Assembly (NCBI GenBank): GCA_018266295.1
Contig: JAFEAQ010000010.1
Location: forward strand, 147,157-211,156
Source of the DNA: Bdellovibrionales bacterium
Lineage (GTDB): Bacteria > Bdellovibrionota > Bdellovibrionia > Bdellovibrionales > Bdellovibrionaceae
Length of the DNA stretch: 64,000 nt
Direction: 5' to 3'
The notes under the pieces are model-generated. The model saw only the letters and a list, made by a program, of their open reading frames with translations, was not told the DNA's origin and did no database searches. The translations under genes and the position numbers were made by a program. Shown one piece after another: positions 26,098-35,138 of the stretch (the first letter of the stretch is position 1; every line of letters begins with the position of its first letter).

Positions 26098-27545
26098 GAA
26101 ATATTATGAAACATTTCCTATTGCTGGTGCTTCTAACCGGCTCTGCTGTGACTGCACAAGCCGACCTACTTGATCGTATGCGTCTGGAAGACACACTTAA
26201 AAACCGCATTGAAGATGCGTTTCGCCTGTATGATCCAAAAGCCAAGGCCCTGATTCGTTTTGACTATAAAACTTTTAGCGGGACTCTCCCCGGCACGTCG
26301 ATTGAAACTCAGGGACAAGTCAATCCCTACAACATTGATTCCGGCGACATCAATCGCGTGACTATTGAGATCTTCACAGATCTTGAAGAAACGCCGGCGG
26401 AAGCCAAAGACTATGTTCTTCGTGTGATCCCTATTGAAAAATCCAAAGTTTTTGTCGAATACAAAAAACTAAAAACTCAGTTCCCGAAAGACATCCCACG
26501 GCCCCATCTCGATCCCGAAGCGCTGTCGACCATTGCGCATGATACAATGTCGACCATGGCAAAAACCATGGGCGCCATTTTTGGCGGCTGCATGCTCTTA
26601 TGCTTCGGCTTCATGTTCCACCAGAACTCGAAAAAACTCAAAGAGTTCAAATCGCAGATCCAACTCTTAACGACGGCTCTTTCAGAAAACGCTTCAGGCC
26701 CCGCGCCGACACCGGTTGCTGCGACGAAGGCACAAGGCAGTTCCGCTTATGGTGGCGGAGGGGGCGGTTCCAAAGAATTCGGTTCACTCAAGAACCTGCA
26801 GCTTGAGAGTCTGAAGGAAATTTTTGCGGACTGCTACTGGTGCCGCGAGGATGCCTATGCCCACTGGTTGTGGAAAAACATCGAGGGTGCTCAGAAAAAA
26901 TCATTGATGGAGCAGTTCTCACTCATGAAGGACTACTCTCTTTATTTTGTCACGATTCAACCACATGAGATGTCTTACCATGAACATCCGTTTTATATGG
27001 ATCCGCAAAGCTTGCTATGGACCTCACAAGAGGACCTAAGCGCCCAGATTCGCAAAGACTTTAGCCTGTGGCATTTTGTGAGCCCGATGCGCCAGCAGAA
27101 TTTGCCGTTAAGCCTCGAAGAGCGTCTGCAAGCTGTGCAAACCAAGCCCGAAGGAAAGAAATCCTCTTTTGATAGCAAACAACAAAGCCCCCACCGCGTT
27201 TTAGAAACCAAGCTCTCTTGGGGGGAAATCTCTTCCGAGGATGAAGCGGCTTTGTACAGTCATCCTGAGATGGTGCCGGTATCCCTGCGCGAGAACATCC
27301 AAACACTGGTTTGGCTCGCACAAAAAGACGATGCATTTATTCAAAAAACATTGTCACGCTATGATGCACGCTCTTTGGCCTCAGCCTGGGTCGGACCGGA
27401 AGCTGTGCTGAAAAAGCTCGAAGCGCAATTACCAGAGAAGAAGCTAAAGCTTTTATTGAACTACCGAGAAAAAACAGCCCCTAGCCGTCATTCCGATGTT
27501 TACGCGAGTCTTGTTGCCGAAGGGTTTAAGAATGAAGCTGCTTAG
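26094..27545 (+). CDS. Membrane protein of the MotAB-like operon with faint FliF/FliG-like features
   Basis: 483 residues. Signal peptide (LLLVLLTGSAVTAQA, 9-23), a periplasmic part (24-150) with KNRIEDAFRLYDPKAKALI and a strand-rich EIFTDLEE-VLRVIPIEKSKVFVEY region that recalls the ring-building domain of FliF, one membrane helix (156-175, MAKTMGAIFGGCMLLCFGFM), a flexible Gly/Pro linker (200-227), then about 250 cytoplasmic residues, largely helical, including CYWCREDAYAHWLW and, at the end, SAWVGPEAVLKKLEAQLPEK, which recalls FliG armadillo repeats. These likenesses are weak and by eye. Overlap with motB on one side and the barrel gene on the other makes it an obligate operon member, a candidate rotor or transmission subunit. 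Confidence 0.7.
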   Translation: MRNIMKHFLLLVLLTGSAVTAQADLLDRMRLEDTLKNRIEDAFRLYDPKAKALIRFDYKTFSGTLPGTSIETQGQVNPYNIDSGDINRVTIEIFTDLEETPAEAKDYVLRVIPIEKSKVFVEYKKLKTQFPKDIPRPHLDPEALSTIAHDTMSTMAKTMGAIFGGCMLLCFGFMFHQNSKKLKEFKSQIQLLTTALSENASGPAPTPVAATKAQGSSAYGGGGGGSKEFGSLKNLQLESLKEIFADCYWCREDAYAHWLWKNIEGAQKKSLMEQFSLMKDYSLYFVTIQPHEMSYHEHPFYMDPQSLLWTSQEDLSAQIRKDFSLWHFVSPMRQQNLPLSLEERLQAVQTKPEGKKSSFDSKQQSPHRVLETKLSWGEISSEDEAALYSHPEMVPVSLRENIQTLVWLAQKDDAFIQKTLSRYDARSLASAWVGPEAVLKKLEAQLPEKKLKLLLNYREKTAPSRHSDVYASLVAEGFKNEAA

Positions 27546-28107
27546 TGCGCTTTTATTTTCTCAGCTTGTCTGCGTCAGCGCCCTTGCCATGGATATGCGC
27601 ACGGATCTCTCAAAGACAAAGAGCTTCCTCACCGCCTCCGGTGAAGCAGCTCAGTTCACTTTGGACGAAGGCCAAATCGCGGGCTCGGGCCTGAAAGTGG
27701 ATTTCACAAATTCATTTTCTGATAAAATCGCTCTGGAAGTCTATTTAGCCTCGGCGATTAACACAGCCGGCGGCGCAAGCTTTACCGGAATCGGGGGCTA
27801 CACGTACTACAACGTTCTTGGCGAGTGTTGCGCCACGGTCCGCACAGTGGCTGTCGACGGCAAGCCGATGGTCACCGAGACTTCTTTACGCGGTCAAAAC
27901 CTGCAAATCGGTCTCGGTCTTGATCAGTACTTTCTCAACGGCTCAAAAAGCGTTTACTCCGCTTCAGGCTTGGGCCTCTCTGTGGTTTATCAGTTTCCGC
28001 TTTTTAATTACAATTTTAAAACCGAAGCCCGTCACTCACAGATGACAGCAGGTCAGAATAAGATCCAAGGCAATTTCTTCAGCTTTGGCGTCGTTTTCGC
28101 TCTTTAA
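27532..28107 (+). CDS. Putative outer-membrane beta-barrel protein
   Basis: The start at 27532 gives a signal peptide KLLSALLFSQLVCVSALA, so the upstream in-frame codons from 27496 were dropped; it overlaps the preceding gene by 14 bases. 191 residues with alternating strands (LEVYLASAINTAG, GIGGYTYYNVL, GLGLSVVYQFPLFNYNF) ending FFSFGVVFAL, a C-terminal aromatic and hydrophobic pattern expected for small barrels. Two adjacent cysteines (GECCATV) lie mid-protein. It closes the five-gene MotAB-like operon, linking the inner-membrane motor to the outer membrane. Confidence 0.7.
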   Translation: MKLLSALLFSQLVCVSALAMDMRTDLSKTKSFLTASGEAAQFTLDEGQIAGSGLKVDFTNSFSDKIALEVYLASAINTAGGASFTGIGGYTYYNVLGECCATVRTVAVDGKPMVTETSLRGQNLQIGLGLDQYFLNGSKSVYSASGLGLSVVYQFPLFNYNFKTEARHSQMTAGQNKIQGNFFSFGVVFAL

Positions 28108-28251
28108 ATCGCATCACGGTCCAGTCCGCACCTGATCAACAGAACCAAGGTCTGTTTGTCGAGGCTGACTATTCGACATTGTTCTCTCCCCGGCCTATGC
28201 TTAAAGGAGTTCCCCGATTTACATCTTTAGTGACATTGGAGAAAGCATCCT

Positions 28252-28473
28252 ATGAGTCAACCCGGCGCCACTTCCAAAGCCTCTAAAAAGAATCAAACTA
28301 CTATCCCCCTCAGAGTCCGCAAAGCCCTAAAAATCGCTAAGGGCGACACACTGCTTTGGACCATTAACGGTGACGAAGTTTCAATTCGTATCATCGGTAA
28401 AGATAAAAAAGACTCCACCAAAGCACCGGATATGTCTCTGCTTGAGTGGAGTCTGAAAGAAATTGATCTGTAG
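28252..28473 (+). CDS. AbrB/MazE-like (PrlF-type) DNA-binding protein, no partner toxin
   Basis: 73 residues. KKNQTTIPLRVRKALKIAKGD is the swapped-hairpin AbrB fold motif (16-36), typical of MazE, PrlF and SpoVT-type antitoxins. The C-terminal tail (MSLLEWSLKEIDL) could be a toxin-binding peptide. No toxin gene follows; the next gene converges from the other strand 4 bases away. It may be an orphan antitoxin or a stand-alone transcription regulator. GGAGAAAG precedes the ATG. Confidence 0.75.
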   Translation: MSQPGATSKASKKNQTTIPLRVRKALKIAKGDTLLWTINGDEVSIRIIGKDKKDSTKAPDMSLLEWSLKEIDL

Positions 28474-28477
28474 TTTC

Positions 28478-31400
28478 CTAGTGCGCGACGCGGGCTTTAA
28501 ATTTATTTTCAAAAATCGAATACAAGATCGGTAAAACAAAAAGTGTGAGCAAAGTCGATGAGACAATGCCTCCGATAACCACCGCTGCGAGGGGTTTTTG
28601 AACTTCGGCACCGATGCTGGTTGAAAGCATCATAGGTAAAAATCCAAAAATGGCCACAAGGGCTGTCATCAAAACCGGTCGCAGGCGTATGAGCGTCCCT
28701 TGAACCACGAGATCCTTTCCGGACTTTCCCTCAAGCTTTAACTGATTGAAGTAATTAACTAAGACAACCCCGTTCAGAACCGCGATTCCCGAAAGAGCGA
28801 TAAATCCAACCCCCGCGGAAATACTAAATGGCAGCTGATTCAAGATAAGCCCGATAACTCCGCCGACAAGGGCAAAAGGAATGCAGCAGAAAATCAGCAA
28901 CGTCTGCCCGACACTTCTAAAGGCCGCAAAGATCATCAAAAGCACAAGCCCCAGTGCAATCGGCGTCAACACCAATAATCTTGTGCGAGCCTCCTGCAAG
29001 TTTTTAAAGTTTCCACCCCATTGGATATAATATCCCTGAGGAAGAGCGACTTCTTTCTCGACGATCTTTTGAGCTTCATTGACGAAACTTTCAGTATCTC
29101 GGCCGCGAAGATTGATGAGCACCGCCGAACGACGATTGGAATCTTCACGATTGATGGAACCAAAGGTTTCGGCAAACTTCGAGCTCGCTAAGGTCGATAG
29201 CGGAGTCGTGGTGTTAGAGCCAATTCCCACAGGCAAAGCACGAATCGTTGCCAGATCCGAACGTTCTTCCTCGCTGAGTCTTACGACGATAGGAAACTTC
29301 TTCTCGTTTTGATAAAGAAATCCGGCTTCTTGCCCGCCAAGAGCAATCGCCACCGTGCTTAGAATGTCCGACACGCTTGCACCGTATCTCTTAACCGCCG
29401 AATCTATCGGAACGACACGAAGAACCGGGCTGGTTCCCGCAAGGTCGACTTCGACGTCACCGGCGCCGGGAACTCTTAAGACCACTTCCTGAATCTGTTT
29501 TGCGATTTCCATATTTTTTTGCAAATCAGGCCCAAAGACTTTTACAGCAACATCGGCCCTGGTCCCTTCTAGCAATTCATTAAACCTCATCTGAATGGGC
29601 TGAGAGGCTAAGTATGACTGACCAGGAAGTTCCTTCTCGAGTCTTTCAATAATCGCTTTCACGAGGCTTGCGTAAGTGTGCTTTGTACCTTCATTACTAG
29701 TCCCCCATTGATTGCGAGACTTCAGCATGATGTAGGTATCAGAGATATTTACACCCATCGGGTCTGTTGCAACCTCACTGGTCCCGATGCGTGAGAACAC
29801 GTCTTCGACCTCTGGAAACTCTTTAATGATTCCCTCTGCCTTCAGCTGAAAGGCAATAGATTGATCCAGACTCAAATTCACCGGACGAATCATATGAAAT
29901 GCGTAGGAACCTTCACTTAATTGCGGCAAGAACTCCGACCCCAGGCGAGCAAACAGAATCCCACCCAGAACAACCGCTGCAAGTGACAATACAATCGCCG
30001 TTTTTTTAAAGACAAAGGTCGCTTCTAAAATAGGCTTATAGAGCGCGCGAATCCATCCCATGATTCTTGGCTCCTTGCCTTCGTCATTAGAAGACAGAAA
30101 AAGACTCGCCAGTGCCGGTGCCGTTGTAAACGAAAGCACCAAAGCTGCAAGCACCGCGATTGAAAATGTCGCGGCCATCGGCTTAAACATCTTTCCTTCG
30201 ACGCCCACAAGCGCAAACACCGGCAGGAAGACCATCACGACGATCAGCTGACCAAACCCCGCGGCCTTGCGGATTTCAATCGAGGCTTCAACGATCGTTT
30301 CTTTGATTTCTTCTTTACTGAGTTTCCGTTTGTACTGCTTAGCCCGCTCATGAATCATGCGAACACAGTTATCGACCAGAATCACCGTCCCATCGACGAT
30401 AATACCGAAATCCAAAGCGCCAAGACTCATCAGATTTCCGGAAATCCCAAGGGGCTTCATGATTAAAAACGTGATCAGCAGTGAAAACGGAATCGTCAAC
30501 GCCGTGATGACAGCGGCTCTGATATTTCCGACAAGCAGGAAGAGCACGATGATCACCAACCCTGCCCCTAAGAGCAAATTATGCTCTACGGTCCCAAGAG
30601 TGGCATTGACAAGGTCCGAACGGTTATAAACCGTCTTTAAAACAAATCCCTCGGGCAGAGTTTTACGAATTTCTTCGACCTTATCATGAACACGTGTGGA
30701 AACGGTTCGGCTATTTTCACCGAGCAACATCATCACCGTGCCAAGCACGGTTTCCTGACCGTTATAAGTGGCGGCTCCCGTTCTTAATTCCTTTCCGAGA
30801 CGCACTCTCGCAATGTCCCCGATAGTAATGACTTTAAAAGAATCCAGCTGCTTGACCGGTGCCTGTTCAATATCTTCAGGACCCTTAAAAAGCCCAATGC
30901 CCTGAACCAGGAATTGTTCCGCCGTCTGAGAAATATATCCGCCACCGACATTCTTATTCACTTTTTCAAGTGCGGTAACGATGTCTTCGAAGTGAATTCC
31001 GTAGGACGCCATTTTCTTAATATCCGGCTGAACGTGGTACTGTCTTTCAAATCCCCCCGTGGTGTTGATTTCAGCCACTCCTTCGACTGTGAGTAAGCGC
31101 GGCTTCACAAACCAGTCCTGCACTTCCCGGACCTGCATCATTTGCTTTAAGCGCTCACTTGCATCTGAGGACGGCTTTGCAACATCCAAAGCGTATTGAA
31201 AGATTTCACCCAGCCCCGTTGAAATGGGGCCCAACTTTGCTTCGGCCCCTGAAGGCAGCTCCGGCAAAACTCCCTGCAATCTCTCAGTCACCATTTGGCG
31301 CGCCCGATAGATTTCGACTTCGTCCTTAAACACGATGGTCACCTGAGACAACCCAAAGCGCGTGATCGAGCGGACTTGCTCGACTCCGGCAATACCCCTC

Positions 31401-31618
31401 ATCGCGGACTCCACCGGATAAGTGATACTGCGCTCGATCTCTTCGGGTGCTAAGCCCTCAATGACCGTGTTTACCTGAACTTGATTATTGGTAATATCCG
31501 GGACGGCGTCGATCGGCAGGTGTTGAAACGCGTACAAGCCTGCAAGTGCGATTCCCAGAGTCAAAAGAATAACTAAAAACCTATTATAGACTGAAAAACG
31601 AATGATATTATTAATCAT
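28478..31618 (-). CDS. czcA: Heavy-metal efflux RND transporter (CzcA/CusA family)
   Basis: 1046 residues, normal length for a trimeric inner-membrane RND pump with 12 membrane helices and two periplasmic loops. It starts NIIRFSVYNRFLVILLTLGI. The HME signature in helix 4 reads ALDFGIIVDGTVILVDNCVR; DFG-x(3)-DG is the form known from Zn/Co/Cd/Ni pumps (CzcA, CnrA), while copper pumps differ, so divalent zinc-group metals are the likely substrate. It is the last gene of an operon with a TolC-type channel and a short fusion protein; 11 bases separate it from the latter. Confidence 0.93.
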   Translation of the reverse strand: MINNIIRFSVYNRFLVILLTLGIALAGLYAFQHLPIDAVPDITNNQVQVNTVIEGLAPEEIERSITYPVESAMRGIAGVEQVRSITRFGLSQVTIVFKDEVEIYRARQMVTERLQGVLPELPSGAEAKLGPISTGLGEIFQYALDVAKPSSDASERLKQMMQVREVQDWFVKPRLLTVEGVAEINTTGGFERQYHVQPDIKKMASYGIHFEDIVTALEKVNKNVGGGYISQTAEQFLVQGIGLFKGPEDIEQAPVKQLDSFKVITIGDIARVRLGKELRTGAATYNGQETVLGTVMMLLGENSRTVSTRVHDKVEEIRKTLPEGFVLKTVYNRSDLVNATLGTVEHNLLLGAGLVIIVLFLLVGNIRAAVITALTIPFSLLITFLIMKPLGISGNLMSLGALDFGIIVDGTVILVDNCVRMIHERAKQYKRKLSKEEIKETIVEASIEIRKAAGFGQLIVVMVFLPVFALVGVEGKMFKPMAATFSIAVLAALVLSFTTAPALASLFLSSNDEGKEPRIMGWIRALYKPILEATFVFKKTAIVLSLAAVVLGGILFARLGSEFLPQLSEGSYAFHMIRPVNLSLDQSIAFQLKAEGIIKEFPEVEDVFSRIGTSEVATDPMGVNISDTYIMLKSRNQWGTSNEGTKHTYASLVKAIIERLEKELPGQSYLASQPIQMRFNELLEGTRADVAVKVFGPDLQKNMEIAKQIQEVVLRVPGAGDVEVDLAGTSPVLRVVPIDSAVKRYGASVSDILSTVAIALGGQEAGFLYQNEKKFPIVVRLSEEERSDLATIRALPVGIGSNTTTPLSTLASSKFAETFGSINREDSNRRSAVLINLRGRDTESFVNEAQKIVEKEVALPQGYYIQWGGNFKNLQEARTRLLVLTPIALGLVLLMIFAAFRSVGQTLLIFCCIPFALVGGVIGLILNQLPFSISAGVGFIALSGIAVLNGVVLVNYFNQLKLEGKSGKDLVVQGTLIRLRPVLMTALVAIFGFLPMMLSTSIGAEVQKPLAAVVIGGIVSSTLLTLFVLPILYSIFENKFKARVAH

Positions 31619-31629
31619 ATAAACCTCTA

Positions 31630-32076
31630 CTAGTGCCCATGTCCTTCTTCTCCAGAAGAGAAGGCGGACAATTCTGCTGCACGTAAAAACCCAAGGCCAC
31701 TCGTGACAATCTCATCACCGACTTTGAGTTCCTTTGACTTGATTTTTAATTTTCCAGCGGACTTCGAAACTGTGGTGAAATCGATGCGCTTATAAAAACC
31801 ATCACGCAATCTATAGATATTCACCTCTTCACCGGAAACGAGAATGGCTTTACTTGGAATCTCCCATTCAGAAGGGTTCGAACTCAGCTTCAGAGTTTGT
31901 AGGGCAAAGTTTTTTATGGCCTCAGAAGACAGCTTAATTCCGTCATGCTCATCGGCGGCCGTAATCCCCTTATCCGGTCCCACCGCCGGCGACACCGCCT
32001 CTTCTTCGTCGGCTAAAGATAAGTGCGGTTGAAATAAAAATAGAATACCGAGTGCGGCTAAAATTATTTTTTTCAT
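31630..32076 (-). CDS. Short periplasmic adaptor (truncated membrane-fusion-like protein)
   Basis: 148 residues: signal peptide (1-22), an acidic linker, then about 100 residues (EIPSKAILVSGEEVNIYRL, FTTVSKSAGKLKIKSKELKVGDEIVTSGLGFL) that resemble only the C-terminal beta-barrel and membrane-proximal domains of CzcB/CusB. The helical hairpin and lipoyl domain of a normal adaptor (350-500 residues) are absent. The end is His-rich (GEEGHGH). It sits exactly where the adaptor gene belongs, between the outer-membrane channel (4-base overlap) and the pump. The frame is intact, so this looks like a reduced adaptor; another full adaptor elsewhere may be needed. Confidence 0.75.
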   Translation of the reverse strand: MKKIILAALGILFLFQPHLSLADEEEAVSPAVGPDKGITAADEHDGIKLSSEAIKNFALQTLKLSSNPSEWEIPSKAILVSGEEVNIYRLRDGFYKRIDFTTVSKSAGKLKIKSKELKVGDEIVTSGLGFLRAAELSAFSSGEEGHGH

Positions 32077-33317
32077 AGAGCAAACTCCATCGCTTCGCCG
32101 TCAATAAAACGAATGTCTAAATAGTTCTCGAGTGTTTTGAGTTCTCGTTCATTCCTAGTTTTTTCAAATTCAACGAGGCTTCGATGGGCCTCGATCACAA
32201 GACTGCTGGGAACAAGGCCACGATAGAAATGCCCCTCGATTTTCTTGTGGCGTTTTTCTTGAGACAAGCCACTTGACGAAGCTTTGAGCAGCCTGACCGA
32301 GCTTACGTACTGCTTAAACAGCGTCTCGCGCAGGTTGTGCAATTCGGTAAGAGCAAAATCACGGCGGACCTCCGCGGTCTTAACATTCGCAGCAGCAGTG
32401 GCTCGACCGCCTTGATTCAGACTTAGCAACGGTAGCGGCATACTGAAGTTGATACCAACTTGACTTGAAGTTACATCCCCGTCAGAGACTCGTTTCATAG
32501 ACGGCCCCACACTCAGAGCTGGAAACACTTCACTGCGGGCTTTTGCAAGCTCTGCCTGGGACATTCCGACTTCTGCTTCATAAATTGCAAGCAGTGGTGA
32601 GCTGTTGATTTTTTCAGATTTCTCTGAAATCTCTGGCCAGTTTTTCACCCTTGCCGGCAGATTCAATTTGAAATCAGCTAAGGGCTTTCCGAGTGAGAGC
32701 TTAAAGAACGAGTCAATCTTTGTGATCTCTTCGATGATTTCTTGCTTTTTAAAAACATAATCTGACTTCGCAAGGTCAAAAACCTCGACGGTGACTTCTT
32801 GTTCCGGTGAAAGCTTTGGACGCTGCTGATACTGACGAACGAGTTTTGAAAAGACGGCAATAGACTCATCGACCATCTCGGCCTCTTCGTATAACTGACG
32901 AAGCCGCGTTAAATGCAAAATCACTTGCTTACGGACCTCGGCGCGAACCTTCGTAAGCTCCGCCTCGGCCTTTTTGACTTCGGATTCAGCAAGGGACTTT
33001 CTTGCAGAACGTCCACCACCGACCTCGATCGGAAAAGCCAAGCTCACGTCGAATTCCGACTGATTTTGCCCGGAGTTTTTGCCTGCAACATACTCCGATG
33101 ACAGTTCAGGATTTAAAAGCTGCGAAGACTGCCCGACTGCGGCCTTCTTTGAGTTTAAGTAAGATTCGGCCTTTAAAACTTCAGGCGATCTACTTTCTGC
33201 ACATAAAACCATTTGATTTGCATTATTAACGGCAACGCAAGGGTCCTCGACTGCCAATGCGCCCATGGGCGCCAAGGTCATAACCATTGCAAGTGCCGCC
33301 TTTTTAAAAAGCGACAT
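32073..33317 (-). CDS. TolC-family outer-membrane efflux channel (CzcC-like)
   Basis: 414 residues with a signal peptide (AALAMVMTLAPMGALA). Two outer-membrane-efflux repeats of long heptad-rich helices are visible (SARKSLAESEVKKAEAEL; AELAKARSEVFPALSVG; VKTAEVRRDFALTELHNL), with short strand segments such as GINFSMPLPLL. It forms the trimeric outer-membrane duct for the metal pump and is translationally coupled to the adaptor gene. A conserved AVNNANQMVLCAESRSPEV start fits the CzcC-type subgroup, where the first helix begins right after the signal peptide. Confidence 0.88.
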   Translation of the reverse strand: MSLFKKAALAMVMTLAPMGALAVEDPCVAVNNANQMVLCAESRSPEVLKAESYLNSKKAAVGQSSQLLNPELSSEYVAGKNSGQNQSEFDVSLAFPIEVGGGRSARKSLAESEVKKAEAELTKVRAEVRKQVILHLTRLRQLYEEAEMVDESIAVFSKLVRQYQQRPKLSPEQEVTVEVFDLAKSDYVFKKQEIIEEITKIDSFFKLSLGKPLADFKLNLPARVKNWPEISEKSEKINSSPLLAIYEAEVGMSQAELAKARSEVFPALSVGPSMKRVSDGDVTSSQVGINFSMPLPLLSLNQGGRATAAANVKTAEVRRDFALTELHNLRETLFKQYVSSVRLLKASSSGLSQEKRHKKIEGHFYRGLVPSSLVIEAHRSLVEFEKTRNERELKTLENYLDIRFIDGEAMEFAL

Positions 33318-33363
33318 AAAAACCTCTATAAAATGTGATTGAGAAAGTAAGGCTTAACGGAGG

Positions 33364-33747
33364 TTAAGCGTTTTTCGGAGGCTGATAAGGCACATCTAAG
33401 AACCGATCGTGCGGTCTCTTAAACTTTAAAATGTAGTCCACTTTCATGGAGTGGGCGAAAGAAAGTCCGGAAATAACCGGCACAACGACATTGGAACAAT
33501 GACCAAAGTGACAAACGCTCTGTGAACAATCATCGACAGGAGAACTGCTGCTATGGGTATTTTTTTGATAGACACTCACAAGAGAGGCCCCATCACTGTG
33601 ATCACAAATAGCAAAAGATGATAAGATCAGCGTACCGAAGAGCACGCTGATAGAGAACCAAGTTAATAATAAAAATGTTCTGCTTTTTGTCACTTTAAAC
33701 AATATACCAATCTTCAATAGGGGCATCAACATCTTAGGTTGAAACAT
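33364..33747 (-). CDS. Small protein with a VCHFGHC motif, metal operon leader
   Basis: 127 residues with an N-terminal hydrophobic segment (TFLLLTWFSISVLFGTLIL) that is a signal sequence or anchor, then a short periplasmic region with VDDCSQSVCHFGHCSN, a Cys/His cluster fit to bind a soft or zinc-group metal. The tail KRPHDRFLDVPYQPPKN is proline-rich. A paralogue with VDDSQGEHVCHFGHSGHC lies at 35139. It precedes the efflux channel gene by 46 bases and may sense or deliver metal, comparable in position to CzcI-type proteins; the family was not identified. The start codon is uncertain (the Met codons at residues 6 and 8 are alternatives). Confidence 0.65.
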   Translation of the reverse strand: MFQPKMLMPLLKIGILFKVTKSRTFLLLTWFSISVLFGTLILSSFAICDHSDGASLVSVYQKNTHSSSSPVDDCSQSVCHFGHCSNVVVPVISGLSFAHSMKVDYILKFKRPHDRFLDVPYQPPKNA

Positions 33748-33768
33748 CCAAAATGAGAAGCCAATGAG

Positions 33769-33808
33769 TTTATGGGCGACCTGAACTGTACAGCCGGCCG
33801 CCCATAAA
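33769..33808. repeat. 10-bp inverted repeat between metal-operon genes
   Basis: TTTATGGGCG (33769-33778) pairs perfectly with CGCCCATAAA (33799-33808) around a GC-rich 20-base loop that includes GCCGGC. No T run follows on either strand, so this is a processing or attenuation hairpin rather than a clear terminator. Confidence 0.5.
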
Positions 33809-33827
33809 AACCCCTTTAGAACTTTCC

Positions 33828-34685
33828 TTAGAAGCTCGCCAACATGCTTACGCTGTAAGTGACTTCCTCCGCACGGTACAAACTTGATTGCAAACTTCGA
33901 GAATCCGGCCTGAGACCATTTTGTCGTGTCGCCACAGAGTTTGTGATATCGGGAACAAAGAGCACGGGCCCTACGGTCACGTACATCCCCGTACTGATAT
34001 CTAAGGTCTCATCCAACAGGCTGAGACTGCTCGTTCGCCAGTCTTCTGTTGTGCCAATCCCCTGATAAAAGGACACATTGTCGGACAAAGAATAAGAAAG
34101 ACTCACCCCATGAATGAGAGTCGTGTGGGAAAACTTCTCCTTCCCGTCTTGACTGATGGATTGGGGAGTAAAACCCTGGCGCGGGTCTAAAAAGTAAGTC
34201 ACACTCCAACGCGGGTTGAGCGTCCAGTTCACGTAAGCAGTCAAACGGAACTTACCGTTGCTTCTTTCGGCAATCGCCTTGTCCGTGACAGGCAGATAAA
34301 ACCATACAAGCGGGACGATTTCATCTGACCCCAACAATCCGGGCGTCTTAAACGAGTAAGTCACGACGGAATTGGATCTCTCGAACTTGCTACCACTGTC
34401 ACTATCGCGCGTATATGTAAAATACTGACGAAAACCCCACTTGGTTGTCTCACTGGTCTTATAGGTCAGCCCCAGCGCATTGGTCGTATTGACGGCCGCA
34501 TGGGAATTTCGGTCACGAATATCTGAAGCGCTCATATCAACAGCCGAGATGGCCAAGAAACCGACGTTGGATTTCGGTTTCACCACAGTGTTTACCGTGG
34601 TCGTCGTTGTCGTGGGCGCTGACTGTTGCTGAGCCAACCCTTCCATCGCAAAGAAAATAAGCGGCAAAGTGAATAACTTCTTCAT
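33828..34685 (-). CDS. Putative outer-membrane protein
   Basis: 285 residues with a signal peptide (KKLFTLPLIFFAMEGLAQQ). A Thr-rich stretch is followed by alternating amphipathic strands (GLTYKTSETTKWGFRQYFTYTR, VVTYSFKT, FRLTAYVNWTLNPRWSVTYFL, VSLSYSLSDNVSFYQGIG) and a final TYSVSMLASF, consistent with a 10-12-strand barrel. It overlaps the lipoprotein gene by one base, so the two are co-translated. A link to the metal pump downstream is suggested by position only. Confidence 0.7.
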   Translation of the reverse strand: MKKLFTLPLIFFAMEGLAQQQSAPTTTTTTVNTVVKPKSNVGFLAISAVDMSASDIRDRNSHAAVNTTNALGLTYKTSETTKWGFRQYFTYTRDSDSGSKFERSNSVVTYSFKTPGLLGSDEIVPLVWFYLPVTDKAIAERSNGKFRLTAYVNWTLNPRWSVTYFLDPRQGFTPQSISQDGKEKFSHTTLIHGVSLSYSLSDNVSFYQGIGTTEDWRTSSLSLLDETLDISTGMYVTVGPVLFVPDITNSVATRQNGLRPDSRSLQSSLYRAEEVTYSVSMLASF

Positions 34686-35038
34686 TATTTTGCCCCGTTC
34701 TTAAGAACTTCGTACTCAGTCTCTGCGTCTATACCTGTGCCTTGCTTAAACTCGACTGTTGCCATTTGGTCCGTGACTCCGACGACCTTTCCAATGGAAG
34801 CAAGTTGACGAACGCAATTCACTCTTTCTCGATCTTTAAAATTTTTTGTGGCGCATGTTTTATTTAAAGCTGTGATCTCGGCCCCTTTTTCAGGGATTAC
34901 CGATTCGTTGAATTTGATTTTTACCTGCGTAGAACCATCTTCAAAATGAAGGGGTTTGCTCTCTGAGCGGTAATAAGTTGTGGTACATGCGGTCGCTGCA
35001 AAAGAAAGGCAAATAAGTGCCATTACGTATTTTTTCAT
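34685..35038 (-). CDS. Small lipoprotein
   Basis: 117 residues with a lipobox (CLSFAATAC, Cys18) and a mature domain rich in short strands: STQVKIKFNESVIPEKGAEI, VVGVTDQMATVEFKQGTG, ETEYEVLKNG. It has two further Cys (KTCATKNF, RVNCVRQ), perhaps a disulfide. The pattern of charged strands resembles an SH3- or barrel-sandwich-like fold. It is translated together with the outer-membrane protein that follows. No named family. Confidence 0.75.
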   Translation of the reverse strand: MKKYVMALICLSFAATACTTTYYRSESKPLHFEDGSTQVKIKFNESVIPEKGAEITALNKTCATKNFKDRERVNCVRQLASIGKVVGVTDQMATVEFKQGTGIDAETEYEVLKNGAK

Positions 35039-35138
35039 ACATCTCTCCGAGCCAAAGGAATGCCGTTCAAATCGGGCCCACCCATTTGGCTAATAAATAT
35101 TTAATTTTTAAAATTTCGAACTTAGCTATAAGACGTCG

